Assembly: GCA_004352715.1 (NCBI GenBank)
Contig: SCFE01000003.1
Location: forward strand, 2,392,685 to 2,456,684
Direction: 5' to 3'
Source: Hofstenia miamia
Taxonomy: Eukaryota > Xenacoelomorpha > Acoela
DNA length: 64,000 nucleotides
The position numbers and the translations under genes are program-made. The notes beneath the pieces were generated by a model, which did no database searches, had not been told where the DNA came from, and was given only the letters and a program-made list of their open reading frames with translations. Below are positions 1 to 12,048 of this stretch, piece after piece (the stretch's first letter is position 1; the number at the start of each line of letters is the position of its first letter).

Positions 1-476
1 TACACTTTCCCATTTGAACGAGAATAAATAAGATAAGAGCGTTCAGATGTTTCACCATTACTAAACTGTCTGATAAATAAGTTTGAGTTGCATTTTCTAA
101 TTACTGTGCGTAAGCCATCTTTGTACAGCCTTGAAGAAGCAGTAAAATCTCCAAGATTCTGTGAGGGTGGTTTATCATCAAGGAGAAATCTTTTCAAACT
201 GTCACTGCGTTTCCAAAAAGCGGGATCAGTGTCAATTGCAATGTTTGACTGAATTATTGCTCTTAAGTTTTCAGAGGAAGATTCACAAGTAGAAGGTGCC
301 AAAGCTTGATTATCAGTAATTGTATGAATTGTTTCTGATTCAGCAGCTTCAGTAGTAGCTGAAATGGTAAAAAAATTATCTACCCGAGTTGTTTTTTGTA
401 GAACATCATCCAGCCGTTGTTGCTTTATACGACTAGCTTTACGTTTCTGGGATCCAGATGCATTCTTAGATGCCAT
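1..476 (-). CDS. hAT-superfamily transposase, N-terminal part (runs off the window edge)
   Basis: Reading the minus strand from the ATG at 476-474, the frame stays open to base 1, so at least 158 codons are present and the C-terminal bulk is outside the window. The visible part starts with a basic stretch (MASKNASGSQKRKASRIKQQ), continues through a Ser/Thr/Glu-rich linker, and ends in a region with LGDF, RSYLIYS and NGKV. That ending is the typical lead-in to the TTF-type zinc finger of ZMYM1-like hAT transposases. The identification is from family knowledge; no catalytic residue is visible. About 460 bases upstream lies a GC-rich terminus that fits the 5' end of the same transposon. It could instead be a domesticated host gene, but the flanking terminus favours a transposon. 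Confidence 0.72.
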   Translation of the reverse strand, partial: MASKNASGSQKRKASRIKQQRLDDVLQKTTRVDNFFTISATTEAAESETIHTITDNQALAPSTCESSSENLRAIIQSNIAIDTDPAFWKRSDSLKRFLLDDKPPSQNLGDFTASSRLYKDGLRTVIRKCNSNLFIRQFSNGETSERSYLIYSRSNGKV

Positions 477-870
477 CAAAAATACTAAAAATACAATATT
501 CAAATTAATAACTTTACAATTCTATTTAATTAGTTACAAATTCTAATTAATTACAAATCTAACTTAAGTGGTAATTGTCCAATATCTAGGTTACATGCAA
601 AAAACCAGAAGATTTTATCGGTTCGTTTAGATTTTCGTTGAAATAAATAAATATATAAATAAATATACTACAGCTTTCTGCAGTACCTACTTCTAACGAA
701 GTAGGAATTATATTTTTAATCTAAATTTGAGCAATTCTCAATCTCCAATACTCAATGCACTCTAGATATTTATGCTAATTTCCCCTTAATTATCCATACA
801 AAAGCTGTTGCTACTTTGACTGTAATAACAATTTATTTAGCATTTGCATTATGTTTCTTAATTTACTTTT

Positions 871-937
871 TGGAGGCCCCCTGAAAGAGGAGGCCCTGGG
901 CATGTGCCCACTGTGCCCCAGGGTTAACAGGGCCCTG
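871..937 (-). repeat. Putative 5' terminus of the hAT element whose transposase starts at 476
   Basis: On the minus strand the segment begins CAGGGCCCTGTTAACCC and continues GC-rich with internal self-complementary blocks (GGGCACAGTGGGCACATGCCC region). This stands out against AT-rich surroundings. CAGGG starts and subterminal GGGC/GCCC motifs are typical of hAT ends. The opposite end is outside the window, so pairing and target duplication cannot be tested. Confidence 0.5.
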
Positions 938-1733
938 CATAGAAGTTATAATAAACACTAATAAGCATAATTCATCATTTTATATGAGAGGAGAGCTGAA
1001 ATATACAAGTGAAAATGATTTTGCATTCGATATCTTTATCACTTGCGCATCATAACATCAAATACATGATTTCTGCAAAACCCATTTTGAGCATTGTTTT
1101 CAATTTAAAATATTGTATCGCATTCTTCGAAAAATATTGAACTGTTATTCAATGTTTGGAAATATTGTAATATTTCGATACCATCTAGCGACGAAGAAAA
1201 GAATTTATAACCAGTGTAGGTGATTTTTTCTGACTGGTGACAACAACCTATCATTAATTTTTATACGCCTTAAATATTTGATTGTAACGAGACCTTTAGT
1301 GAATTTCATTGCAATAATTTTAAATGAAGCAGATAACTCTTCTTTTTAACAATTCAATAAACACTAATTCGGTTGTTAGAGTTGCAGAAATTATAATGAC
1401 AATAAAGCAACCCCCAAAGCCTTTGTTCACAGCATTTGTGTTTTACTTTTTCTGTATAGAATGTATCTGCACCTCTAGTAGAACGGAATTATGAAATCCT
1501 GATAAAGAGATGTAGAACATAAAAAAAATATCTATTTTAAATTTACTTTTTAAAGCTTGTTCAATATATACATATTGAGAGTTATTTCTGTGCTAAATAT
1601 CAAAATTTGGAATCAAAATCTTTTCTAAGCAATAAACACTCTGCAAAGCACTATCATAGCTTCAGGATGGCTACACGGAGAGAAAGCTAGGAAATTTTAA
1701 ATTTCAAATTTTATTAACTACACTTTCGACTAA
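938..1733. other. No recognisable gene
   Basis: AT-rich sequence with no long open frame and no recognised transposon domain on either strand. Confidence 0.5.
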
Positions 1734-2154
1734 ATTAATGTTTGTAATTTTTGTGGTTGATGATGATATAAAAAATTTCATTGCAATGCAAATGATACAT
1801 ATAATGTTTTAATTAAACAGAGTTACCTGGATCTAGATATGGACCGATCTGATACTTGGATATCCACTGGATATGCGATTAGAAAATATATATGGATATC
1901 CATGGATCATGTAGATCAAAAAATCCTTCCCTANNNNNNNNNNNNNNNNNNNNNATTAATGTTTGTAATTTTTGTGGTTGATGATGATATAAAAAATTTC
2001 ATTGCAATGCAAATGATACATATAATGTTTTAATTAAACAGAGTTACCTGGATCTAGATATGGACCGATCTGATACTTGGATATCCACTGGATATGCGAT
2101 TAGAAAATATATATGGATATCCATGGATCATGTAGATCAAAAAATCCTTCCCTA
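1734..2154. repeat. 200-bp duplication across an N gap (assembly overlap)
   Basis: Bases 1734-1933 recur exactly at 1955-2154, on either side of the N run 1934-1954. A contig end followed by a contig start holding the same 200 bases is the expected trace of an unmerged overlap, so only one copy is likely real. The repeated segment contains the palindrome ATGGATATCCAT but no gene. Confidence 0.85.
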
Positions 2155-3233
2155 GTAAATTTTCAAGTAAAATGCATGAATCATAAAATGAACAATGAAA
2201 ATAAAATGAAAACTATTTCTTACGGGTATATGTGTGCCAATCACATTGCTATGAGAGTAAATTGCAAGTTACGTTTGTATAGCAGGGATATTGTCTATTT
2301 GTGAGGCGATCAGCTGCAATAGCTTACCCAAGTTCCTGAGCATAGGGATACCTTGTGAATTGATCTATGTGTATGATTGGTATTAGATATCAATCAGAAA
2401 ATATTCGATCAACGGCAACCTATTCAGCAAAAATAGTTGAAGCAACTAAAGTTTTCCTATTAAATAACAAGTGAAATTAGAAGAAATTTTTTTTCAGAAG
2501 TTTAATAAATAACATACATTTAATGCATTAAAAATGTGCTTTGTTTGGCTTAAGTAATCTAATTAAAATACTTTCAATTATTTTAGATGATTAACTTCAG
2601 TATTTTCTAACAGATTAACACTGTAACTTATTCCATAGCTTTGTAGATATTTTGAATTTTTTTGATTTAGTTTTATGTTCTTTTATTGTTCTACTTACCG
2701 ATCATTAGAAGCAAGTCTAAGTCAAAAGATAATTATATTAATAAGCTATTAACATCTACTATAAATAACACTTTCTATGCAATTATATAGTGTACATAGA
2801 GTATAAAACGAGAGAAACATTTGTAATCTTTCGATCCTGGTGTTTTCTTAATTGATTTTACTAAGGCTATGACCAATCTTAAAATATCTAGTCTTATTAA
2901 AATTAAGCGAATTTGGTTTTACATAGCAAAATTTTTCAAATTGGTGATAATTTTCGAATCCTTAGGAGCAAAGGAGTGCCAATAAAAAGAATCGAAATTA
3001 ATGACAAAATTCGAATAGTAAAAAAAGCTAATTAATGTTACAGACATTAATTGATTTTCTAACTGCCAAATTTAATGGTCAACTATCTTCATGTTCTTAA
3101 TGATTTAATGAAAAAATGCAATAAATTATCAGTGTCCCAGTTTCTTCTGTGAATTTTGTTTTGAATGCAATTCTAATTGACACTAGATTATATAATTTTT
3201 TTATTTGTGCCTACATGGTAATAAATCTTATAT
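2155..3233. other. No recognisable gene
   Basis: AT-rich sequence with many stops in all frames; no domain or repeat family recognised. Confidence 0.5.
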
Positions 3234-3330
3234 TATTATATCCTCTGTCTTACAGCTTCACGCTGGAATCATTCTCAGCTCAGCGAACTCAGAGGCCCTC
3301 AGGCCTCTAGCTGTTTTAATGTACTATGAG
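3234..3330 (-). repeat. Orphan 3' end of the R2-like retrotransposon family
   Basis: The block containing CAGCTTCACGCTGG matches, with divergence, the 3' terminus seen at 4733-4790 and, inverted, at 52850-52920 (CAGCTTCATGCTGG, then CTCAG..GAACTCA and CTCTAGCTGT). It is preceded by a short ATT-rich tract (ttatattattata), as at the other two 3' ends. This looks like an extreme 5'-truncated copy of which only about 90 bases remain. Confidence 0.6.
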
Positions 3331-4689
3331 TGGACGCTTGCTGTATAAACTAAGCATAGTGAAATAAACTTGGAATTTTTGGCTTGATATGTATATGTAG
3401 ATCTCGATTAAAATTGCACATTGCTAAAATTGTTTTTAAATAAATATAGATCTCCGCTATTGGAAGCACTACAGAAAATATACGTACTTTAAAAATTTGT
3501 AGCTAATTTAAAATTAAATCTCAAATACAAATCTTTCTTAGCTCCACCTAATACGTCCTCACCCCAACCAACTATACTATAGTTATTTTATAAAAAAAAC
3601 AAGATGAAAATCAAATGATCTGACTCAAATGAGTATGAAGCATTTTGCGTAAGAAGTTAATTTTCAAAAAGGCATAGCATTTTTCATTTCGGGCCTTTTA
3701 TGTTTATGCAAAATGTTATTGATAGCTAAGAAAATGTTAGCTCAAAAATCGTTTGATTTAAGCAAGCAAAGAATATGACTCTAAAAACCTGGCGATTGCC
3801 CATCCCTCCCCAATTCACCGGGATACATGTACCTGCTCTAACCATTACACACTTGCACTGGGAAGATATGTGAAGTAAGATTTTGAAGGTCTAACATTTT
3901 ATTGGTGCCAGCTTAACTTAGCATTATTGGATTTTTGTGCCAACTCCTTCCCATGACAATTTCTGGTTCATGGCTCCACGGGATAATATGCGCACAAATT
4001 GAGTAACAAATATAGTTTCACTTACAGATATAAGTACAGGTATGTAAAAAAATATTACGCACACTTAGCTATATGTCTATGCCCCTAAATACCAAATTAG
4101 TTATTATTAATTGCCTTCATTGAATTGTACTTGATAAAATATTCATATATATGCTGAATATTTTTGCAAATAATTGTTTTTTCTATACGAAACTGATATG
4201 ATAAAAACTTGTTTCATAGTAAAAGCTTGAACAACACCAATTTAATAGCACTATGCATTTAATAGAAAAATAGAAAAATGAATGTTCATTAAATTTCTTT
4301 TACATGCGTTTTTAAATCACTGCATTTTAAATTTTAACAATTCAGCTCACTCTACTTTCTTTGTTTAATGAGAAAGTTAACTAGAAAAACTGTTGTGGTG
4401 GCTATAAGTATTTTTATTGTGATTTCTTCATAAGCTTAAAAATTATATGCATTCAAATGAAATTATTAATTACAATTTTTTCTGCAGTTATATTCACACT
4501 ACTATATTTTGTTATTAAAAACGATTTGGTTTAACAAAAATCGCGAAGCACGTTCTATTCTTGAGCCTCTTTTTTTAATGGATATTTTACTAATATATTT
4601 AATGACATCTTTATGTGGTGGCTTTTGTGTGAAAATAGGCACACAACGGTAAACCTACTTCTTCATGAAATATTATATTATATTATGAT
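3331..4689. other. No recognisable gene
   Basis: AT-rich intergenic sequence; no open frame or repeat family recognised. Confidence 0.5.
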
Positions 4690-4767
4690 TATGATGATGA
4701 TGATTATTATTATTTCATTTCTTCTCACAGCTTCATGCTGGCATCCCTCTCAGTTCGGGGAACTCAC

Positions 4768-6404
4768 CAGTTCCCAGGGAGTCTGAGAGCTTTCCTCATG
4801 ACTCTAGCTGTACCTAACAATGCTGCCTTCTGTGCTACCACTACTCCCCACTTTGGTACTCCCAACTCCTCCAAGTATCTCTTATGATCCTCCTCAAACC
4901 ATAGTCATCTATGCACTTGCCTCTAGTCGTTGTAACTGTAGCACACTTTCCTAATCCAAAGTCCAACCCAGATTCTCTGCTTGCCTTCTCCAATGTCTCC
5001 AGTTGCTTCTGCAACATCTTCCTTGAACTAGCAATACTCTACCATTCTTCTCCAACCTGGAATATGCCTCGTCTCAACCTCAACCTGTGTCCGTCTATCC
5101 CAGTCTGCCACTGTCCCATTGCCCTCTCTAGAAACTCAACCCATTTCGGTGAAACTCCATTGGCCTCTAGTGTCCTCAATACCCACCTATGCGATATGCT
5201 GTCATACACCTTCCTGTAGTCTATCCATGCCATTGCTAAGTTTGTCTTCCTTCTTCTACAATTCTCCACTACTGCCTGGTCTATTAACAACTGATCTTTG
5301 AATCGTCTTGTCTTTGTCCTACATTCCTTCTGCTCCTCTGGTATTAACCTGTTCTGTTCTAAGTAACATGCCAGCCTACTTGAAATCACAGAAGTTAGCA
5401 ATTTCCAATTTGTTGGTAGACATGTTATTGGCTTGAATTTGCTTGCTGCATCCTCACCTGCCCTAGCTGTGCCCTTTTCTCCTTTGTAGAATCTTCCTTC
5501 TTGGGTGTCAAACATCATATTGTCTCTTGCCTGCAACTAATCTCTACTTAAGCTCTTCTCTTGCAGTTTCTATAGTCTTCCCCTTNCAGTTCCCAGGGAG
5601 TCTGAGAGCTTTCCTCATGACTCTAGCTGTACCTAACAATGCTGCCTTCTGTGCTACCACTACTCCCCACTTTGGTACTCCCAACTCCTCCAAGTATCTC
5701 TTATGATCCTCCTCAAACCATAGTCATCTATGCACTTGCCTCTAGTCGTTGTAACTGTAGCACACTTTCCTAATCCAAAGTCCAACCCAGATTCTCTGCT
5801 TGCCTTCTCCAATGTCTCCAGTTGCTTCTGCAACATCTTCCTTGAACTAGCAATACTCTACCATTCTTCTCCAACCTGGAATATGCCTCGTCTCAACCTC
5901 AACCTGTGTCCGTCTATCCCAGTCTGCCACTGTCCCATTGCCCTCTCTAGAAACTCAACCCATTTCGGTGAAACTCCATTGGCCTCTAGTGTCCTCAATA
6001 CCCACCTATGCGATATGCTGTCATACACCTTCCTGTAGTCTATCCATGCCATTGCTAAGTTTGTCTTCCTTCTTCTACAATTCTCCACTACTGCCTGGTC
6101 TATTAACAACTGATCTTTGAATCGTCTTGTCTTTGTCCTACATTCCTTCTGCTCCTCTGGTATTAACCTGTTCTGTTCTAAGTAACATGCCAGCCTACTT
6201 GAAATCACAGAAGTTAGCAATTTCCAATTTGTTGGTAGACATGTTATTGGCTTGAATTTGCTTGCTGCATCCTCACCTGCCCTAGCTGTGCCCTTTTCTC
6301 CTTTGTAGAATCTTCCTTCTTGGGTGTCAAACATCATATTGTCTCTTGCCTGCAACTAATCTCTACTTAAGCTCTTCTCTTGCAGTTTCTATAGTCTTCC
6401 CCTT
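4768..6404. repeat. 818-bp duplication joined by a single N (assembly overlap)
   Basis: Bases 4768-5585 recur at 5587-6404 with no difference noticed; the joint is the single N at 5586. The copy break is exactly at the N, so this is best read as overlapping contig ends placed side by side. Confidence 0.85.
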
Positions 6405-7193
6405 ATCTACCCTGCACCTGTTCTGTATCGCCTTACTTGCCCTGATTTTCCCTAATCTTTGCACTTTATTCTCAATTCTTCTCTCCCATGCTGGCTTTCT
6501 GTCTCCCTTATCTTCTTGTCGTCATTTCTTCTTCATGTCCATGCCTACATTCTTCAGCACCTCCCATGCGCCTGCATACACTAACCNGGCCTCTAGTGTC
6601 CTCAATACCCACCTATGCGATATGCTGTCATACACCTTCCTGTAGTCTATCCATGCCATTGCTAAGTTTGTCTTCCTTCTTCTACAATTCTCCACTACTG
6701 CCTGGTCTATTAACAACTGATCTTTGAATCGTCTTGTCTTTGTCCTACATTCCTTCTGCTCCTCTGGTATTAACCTGTTCTGTTCTAAGTAACATGCCAG
6801 CCTACTTGAAATCACAGAAGTTAGCAATTTCCAATTTGTTGGTAGACATGTTATTGGCTTGAATTTGCTTGCTGCATCCTCACCTGCCCTAGCTGTGCCC
6901 TTTTCTCCTTTGTAGAATCTTCCTTCTTGGGTGTCAAACATCATATTGTCTCTTGCCTGCAACTAATCTCTACTTAAGCTCTTCTCTTGCAGTTTCTATA
7001 GTCTTCCCCTTATCTACCCTGCACCTGTTCTGTATCGCCTTACTTGCCCTGATTTTCCCTAATCTTTGCACTTTATTCTCAATTCTTCTCTCCCATGCTG
7101 GCTTTCTGTCTCCCTTATCTTCTTGTCGTCATTTCTTCTTCATGTCCATGCCTACATTCTTCAGCACCTCCCATGCGCCTGCATACACTAACC
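5981..7193. repeat. 606-bp duplication joined by a single N (assembly overlap)
   Basis: Bases 5981-6586 recur at 6588-7193 across the N at 6587. This is the same pattern as the preceding joint, inside the same retrotransposon copy. Confidence 0.85.
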
Positions 7194-7539
7194 TGTTTAT
7201 CTGTGTTACACTCTTAGCATCTATCCTTTCTAATACTTTGTTAACCTTTGTTGTTTCTACTGCTAACTTGCTTCTGTCTTCTATTTCTTTCTTCATCCTT
7301 TCCTTGATTGCTGCCTCTGTTTCTACAGCTGCGGTTTCTGCTGTTTCTACCACTACTTCTGCTACTACATCTGTCACTTCATTTTCCTTTTGCATGGTCT
7401 GTTCAGATCTTCTTTTTCCCTTATTCTCATCCAGCTTCAACTATTTTAACATGTGAGTATCACTACATTTCTCATTTAAAAATAGATAACACATTAATAA
7501 CGAAATAATAGCAATACAGCAATTATTCATGGTTGATCA

Positions 7540-7700
7540 TTAACAACACTAAGGGTTAGCAACACTAAATTTTAACAGCACTAAAGGTTAAAAACACTAT
7601 AGATTAACAGCACAAAAGAATAACAGCACTAAAATTTGACAACACTAAAGATTAGCAACACTAAAGGTTAACAGCACTTAAGGTTATGGTAGCATTAAAG
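7540..7700. repeat. Degenerate minisatellite, about 17-bp unit, about 10 copies
   Basis: Roughly ten diverged units close to TTAACAGCACTAAAGGT follow one another, with variants such as TTAGCAACACTAAA and TTAAAAACACTATAG. The tract lies just beyond the 5' end of the R2-like copy. Confidence 0.75.
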
Positions 7701-7857
7701 TGATTATTTACTTGATCAGATGGTTGTTAATGGTGTCTTTCTGCATAAACAATAAAATTTGCATATGAAATAGACTGTTTCATCTGTCCATATAAATAAG
7801 TAGTTTTCGTGATTGTGCTGATGAGGCAGGAATTGATGAAATGTTCTGGGATTGCAG

Positions 7858-8364
7858 CAGAGTTGGAATCGGTTCAGGAGAACCGACGGTTCGGTTTCGG
7901 GTACAAAACTAGAAAAGTCGGGTACGGTTTCGGGTAAGTCCACATGTTCCGGGAAACGAAACTCTTTTCAAAAAATTTTTGTCTTGTTGTGCTGTGCGTG
8001 TTTTGTGTTTTGTACTATTTTCGAAGTTAATAAATTTTCATTTGTTTCAAATTTTGCTAAAAAGCAACGAATTTTATCATGGATTTTGCTGTTGGCTTTA
8101 GAAATATATTTTTAGCATTTGAATTTACTTCTTTTCCTATCATGAAACAACCAAAGCGTAGGATTTAATATTATAAGCAGTGCATTAAAAGTCTAAAAGA
8201 AGAACATTACATTATCATTCGTTTGAAATTTTAAAGGCATTTTGGGTAGGATTCGAGTAAGATGCTCTGCATTTTGGGAAATTTCGGGTACATTCGGTTT
8301 CGGGTACGTGTTTAAAAAATCGGTTCGGTTTCGGTTTGAAATTCTGCACCCGATTCCAACTGTG
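7858..8364. mobile_element. Non-autonomous hAT element (507 bp)
   Basis: The left end is CAGAGTTGGAATCGG and the reverse complement of the right end is CACAGTTGGAATCGG, a 15-bp inverted repeat with one mismatch. Flanks are GATTGCAG (7850-7857) and GACTGCAG (8365-8372), an 8-bp target duplication with one change, as for hAT transposons. Subterminal regions are rich in GGTTTCGGGTA and CGGTTCGG repeats. No transposase is encoded. Confidence 0.8.
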
Positions 8365-8372
8365 GACTGCAG

Positions 8373-9466
8373 TAGGTATCTGATAGATCGTACAAAATTT
8401 TTCAGTAGATGAAAAAGAGTTCTACAATTTAACTTTCATTAACATAAAATCCATGGGTTTGAAATGCTAAACTTAGACCCACACAAATATGAAATTTCTA
8501 ATCACAATTCACGTAGAAAATCAATTAGTGCAGTCGCAGCTAATTAATGCGTATGCTAACATAGTGTATTGTGTTTGAAAATTCAATCCAATGCTCTGGT
8601 AGCTTCTCTCTCTATACCTATTCTACATGGAACGTTTGTGCTTAAGTTTAGGTTACAATAATACCATTTTTTCATTTGTACTTTTAAGTTTGTTTTTATA
8701 AAATTCTCAAAATGGATTAACTTTTAATTAATTTACCTCCTGAATACTGAACTAATAAACTTGAAATAAATTAGATAAAATTATTAATTATTTTAATGTC
8801 CATGTTCAAATCGCAAAATTTCACTGAATATTTTGAGGGTATCATATTTGATTTTTTAAGGACTTTATTCCTAAAAGACTTTGTCAAATCAAATTTTTTA
8901 AGCATTATTAACACTCGATGTTGTCATAGAATGAAGTGCATGTGATCCTGTTCTAAACAATCAAATTTGTAAGTGGTTTTCTGCGTGATCCCCAATTTTA
9001 TATTGTTTTATAAAGTATTTGAAACTTGACAAAAATTGGTTAATGAAATATTACCTAGAAGAAAACAGGGACAATTGTTTACCATTTTGCAAAATTTTAT
9101 AATTTTGTTCGCTTTTTTGAAATTAAATCATTAACTATTTTGATTTACAACATAATGATTCTGCTTTTACATTTTGCTAATCCAATTGTTATCAATATAT
9201 AAACTTAATTATATTAAATATTAGTTTAGAATACAAAGTATAACCTTTACAGACTTTCAATTTTTGTCATTGAAAAGAATTAGTGTTTTAAGTCTCGGAA
9301 TTAATAGAACAAAATAAATACAAAAAAAATGAATCAAAGAGGTTTGAAAAAATATAAACATTTTTAAGTTCTAAGTACTGGTAAAGATGGGGATATGCAT
9401 ACTTCCATGGACTATACCACTTTCTGTAAACAGTATTAAATTACACCAATCTCGATAATCTTTAAA
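8373..9466. other. No recognisable gene
   Basis: AT-rich sequence between the short hAT element and the 3' end of the minus-strand ORF; nothing recognised. Confidence 0.5.
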
Positions 9467-9472
9467 TTTATT
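9467..9472 (-). terminator. Polyadenylation signal AATAAA
   Basis: AATAAA on the minus strand lies about 60 bases beyond the stop codon of the ORF 9533-10246, a normal distance for cleavage and polyadenylation. Confidence 0.45.
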
Positions 9473-9532
9473 TGTACGAAAAAAACAAAATAAATACAAT
9501 TCATTAAAAACAATGAGTTCTACCTGAGGCTA

Positions 9533-10246
9533 TCACACACGCATGGGGCTGCAGTGACGTTCACTGGGCCGATTCCGTGTAAGTTGCAACTTTTCGATTG
9601 ACTTAAAGTTATTAGCTTGAAATGACTTTGGATTTGTAGCAGAAGTGCTCAATGTGATGACACTTCTGGCAGCATGTGATGCAGGCGTGAAAGGAACACT
9701 TGAATATTGTCTGGCAGGAGCACTGACGACTCCTCTTTCTTTTAACCAAGTAATACTATTGTTTTCTTCGGCTTCTTTCCTCAGTTTTAACCGTCGGGAA
9801 CCCCACATACCCCAGAATTCAGCAGTGGTTGGCATTCGAGCAATTGCAGATTTTCTAAAAGTTGTTTTGCGTTCATGTAGTCTTTTACTTAATATTTCCT
9901 CAGTATTTAGCGGCTTCACATAACTTTGTTTATTTATAAGAGTTTCACGTCCTGATTCATTTGATCGTGTGCTTTTACGTGATGTGGCTGAGCGTGTTGG
10001 CAGACGAACTGCTAAAAGCGTTACTTCTGGTTTCCTTTCTTCGCCCTTCCATCTCACAGACGGCATTTCATCATTAGTAATGGGATTATTGTAAGCCTCT
10101 CTACCGAATTTAACAATATAGTGGAATTTCTCTTGGTCTGAAAAATAGGTTCCTAGATGACGGCGCTTTGATTCGTCATAAGCGGCATTCATGCGCTGCA
10201 GCTGCGCTGTCAAATGACTCTTCTTACGTACAATGGGATATTCCAT
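9533..10246 (-). CDS. Uncharacterised basic protein, 237 codons, intronless
   Basis: An intact frame opens with ATG at 10246-10244, has an in-frame TAA 36 bases upstream, and ends in TGA at 9535-9533. Its base composition is clearly richer in G+C than the surroundings and no transposon termini lie close by, so this looks like a genuine host gene or a recent retrocopy. The protein starts MEYPIVRKKSHL and is rich in Arg, Lys and Ser/Thr. It has no signal peptide, membrane segment or cysteine motif. Notable pieces are EKFHYIVKFGREAY near residue 45, EILSKRLHERKTTFRKSA near 115, TTAEFWGMWGSRRLKLRK near 140, and a Ser/Thr-rich tail ending SPMRV. I do not recognise the family. The short, basic, Trp/Tyr-punctuated composition would suit a cytoskeletal or axonemal accessory protein, but that is only a guess. 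A polyadenylation signal follows at 9467-9472. Confidence 0.7.
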   Translation of the reverse strand: MEYPIVRKKSHLTAQLQRMNAAYDESKRRHLGTYFSDQEKFHYIVKFGREAYNNPITNDEMPSVRWKGEERKPEVTLLAVRLPTRSATSRKSTRSNESGRETLINKQSYVKPLNTEEILSKRLHERKTTFRKSAIARMPTTAEFWGMWGSRRLKLRKEAEENNSITWLKERGVVSAPARQYSSVPFTPASHAARSVITLSTSATNPKSFQANNFKSIEKLQLTRNRPSERHCSPMRV

Positions 10247-11295
10247 ATCAACGTAGTTAATAACGTAATGCTTGCATTATGAAACGTTGTCAAGCGCACT
10301 CTTTTGTCAGAATGCCATGCGTCAACGTAATACACCAACTGCAGGTGTCACAGAATTTATGCTTTAATTATAAATGGATCATAAAACGACGATCTTGCTT
10401 AAAATAAGCTAGCGGGGCAGAAAGTTTCATTGAATGTGACAGGAAGCTGTTCACTGGAACGCTGTTCAAATTGCTTCTAACTCCATTCATTTGGAAACAA
10501 TCACTATTTAAAAAACATGCAATAAATCATTTTCTTTAATTTAATGTCATGCGACAAACCGAATGTTAGCGAATGCCAACCTGCAAAAATTAGCTGGTCG
10601 ATTGCAAAGTAAATCAATTGATAGACATTGAATGATGTAGAACTTTTGATGAGCACAAGGATTTTGTTTCAGAAAACAGCTATACTATATACATTCAACA
10701 TCACTGAACCACTCCACCACAGTTGTAAAATGGTTCGGGTTGTGCTGAAATATCCAATTCCAAATTGGGTTGACATTGACATCAGATTGATGATAATTTT
10801 TTCTTAAATATTTAAAAGTGGTTCATATTTATTTTGAATTTCATATACATGTAAGAGATATTTCTTCAATCTAAGCATTATTTCGAATATAATTTTTACA
10901 AATCAAGCATTTCTTATACGTTTGATTTGATATTTGCAATTTCAATTCAGGATTCTAGGATAACTACTATTAATAGGAACAGGAAAAATAGTTGGCAAAC
11001 ATCTCTTAAATAGTTACTAAATAGATTTCAAAAATGTAGTAAAATTATTTGCTGCAAGAAAATTACTTTATTAGTTGTAAAATGAATCTACGATACATTA
11101 TGAAGTCAAAATCAAACATCATAGAAAATTCTGAATAATAATATTTAAAATAGCATTATGTTTCCAATATGAAAGAACAATGTACATGGCCTATTAAGAG
11201 AAGTAATGCTAAAAATATAATACATTTAAGTTTCCCCATTCTAGTTTGTGAAAAACTTAGCTCATTAATAGGCAGTGTTGTATTCTTCGAAACAT
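10247..11295. other. No recognisable gene; putative upstream region of the 9533-10246 ORF
   Basis: No domain, long frame or repeat end recognised. If the ORF is transcribed, its promoter should lie in the part next to 10250. Confidence 0.4.
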
Positions 11296-12047
11296 ATATT
11301 ATATATATATATATATATATATNNNNNNNNNNNNNNNNNNNNNNNNNNNNNNNNNNNNNNNNNNNNNNNNNNNNNNNNNNNNNNNNNNNNNNNNNNNNNN
11401 NNNNNNNNNNNNNNNNNNNNNNNNNNNNNNNNNNNNNNNNNNNNNNNNNNNNNNNNNNNNNNNNNNNNNNNNNNNNNNNNNNNNNNNNNNNNNNNNNNNN
11501 NNNNNNNNNNNNNNNNNNNNNNNNNNNNNNNNNNNNNNNNNNNNNNNNNNNNNNNNNNNNNNNNNNNNNNNNNNNNNNNNNNNNNNNNNNNNNNNNNNNN
11601 NNNNNNNNNNNNNNNNNNNNNNNNNNNNNNNNNNNNNNNNNNNNNNNNNNNNNNNNNNNNNNNNNNNNNNNNNNNNNNNNNNNNNNNNNNNNNNNNNNNN
11701 NNNNNNNNNNNNNNNNNNNNNNNNNNNNNNNNNNNNNNNNNNNNNNNNNNNNNNNNNNNNNNNNNNNNNNNNNNNNNNNNNNNNNNNNNNNNNNNNNNNN
11801 NNNNNNNNNNNNNNNNNNNNNNNNNNNNNNNNNNNNNNNNNNNNNNNNNNNNNNNNNNNNNNNNNNNNNNNNNNNNNNNNNNNNNNNNNNNNNNNNNNNN
11901 NNNNNNNNNNNNNNNNNNNNNNNNNNNNNNNNNNNNNNNNNNNNNNNNNNNNNNNNNNNNNNNNNNNNNNNNNNNNNNNNNNNNNNNNNNNNNNNNNNNN
12001 NNNNNNNNNNNNNNNNNNNNNNNTATATATATATATATATATATATA
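11296..12047. repeat. (TA)n microsatellite interrupted by a 701-base assembly gap
   Basis: TA repeats run into the N block 11323-12023 and resume at 12024-12047. The gap was probably caused by the dinucleotide repeat itself. Confidence 0.9.
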
Positions 12048-12048
12048 T

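Larger units (their letters stand above)
4690..7440 (-). pseudogene. R2-like (restriction-like endonuclease) retrotransposon, internally deleted copy
   Basis: The element reads right to left. It starts at 7440 with a Lys/Glu-rich, coiled-coil-like N-terminal segment (KVNKVLERI, LVYAGAWEVLKNVGMD), which is the same protein as in the copy at 49513-52718. It continues through reverse-transcriptase blocks (ITCLPTNWKLLTSVIS, LIPEEQK, MAWIDYRKVYDSISHRW) and ends at the family 3' terminus next to an ATT-rich tract at 4690-4730. Compared with the other copy, about 0.8 kb between the end of the RT domain and the 3' terminus is missing, so the zinc finger and endonuclease are gone and this copy is non-autonomous. 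The apparent triplication (4768-7193) is an assembly artefact; the true copy is about 1.4 kb shorter than shown. Confidence 0.75.
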
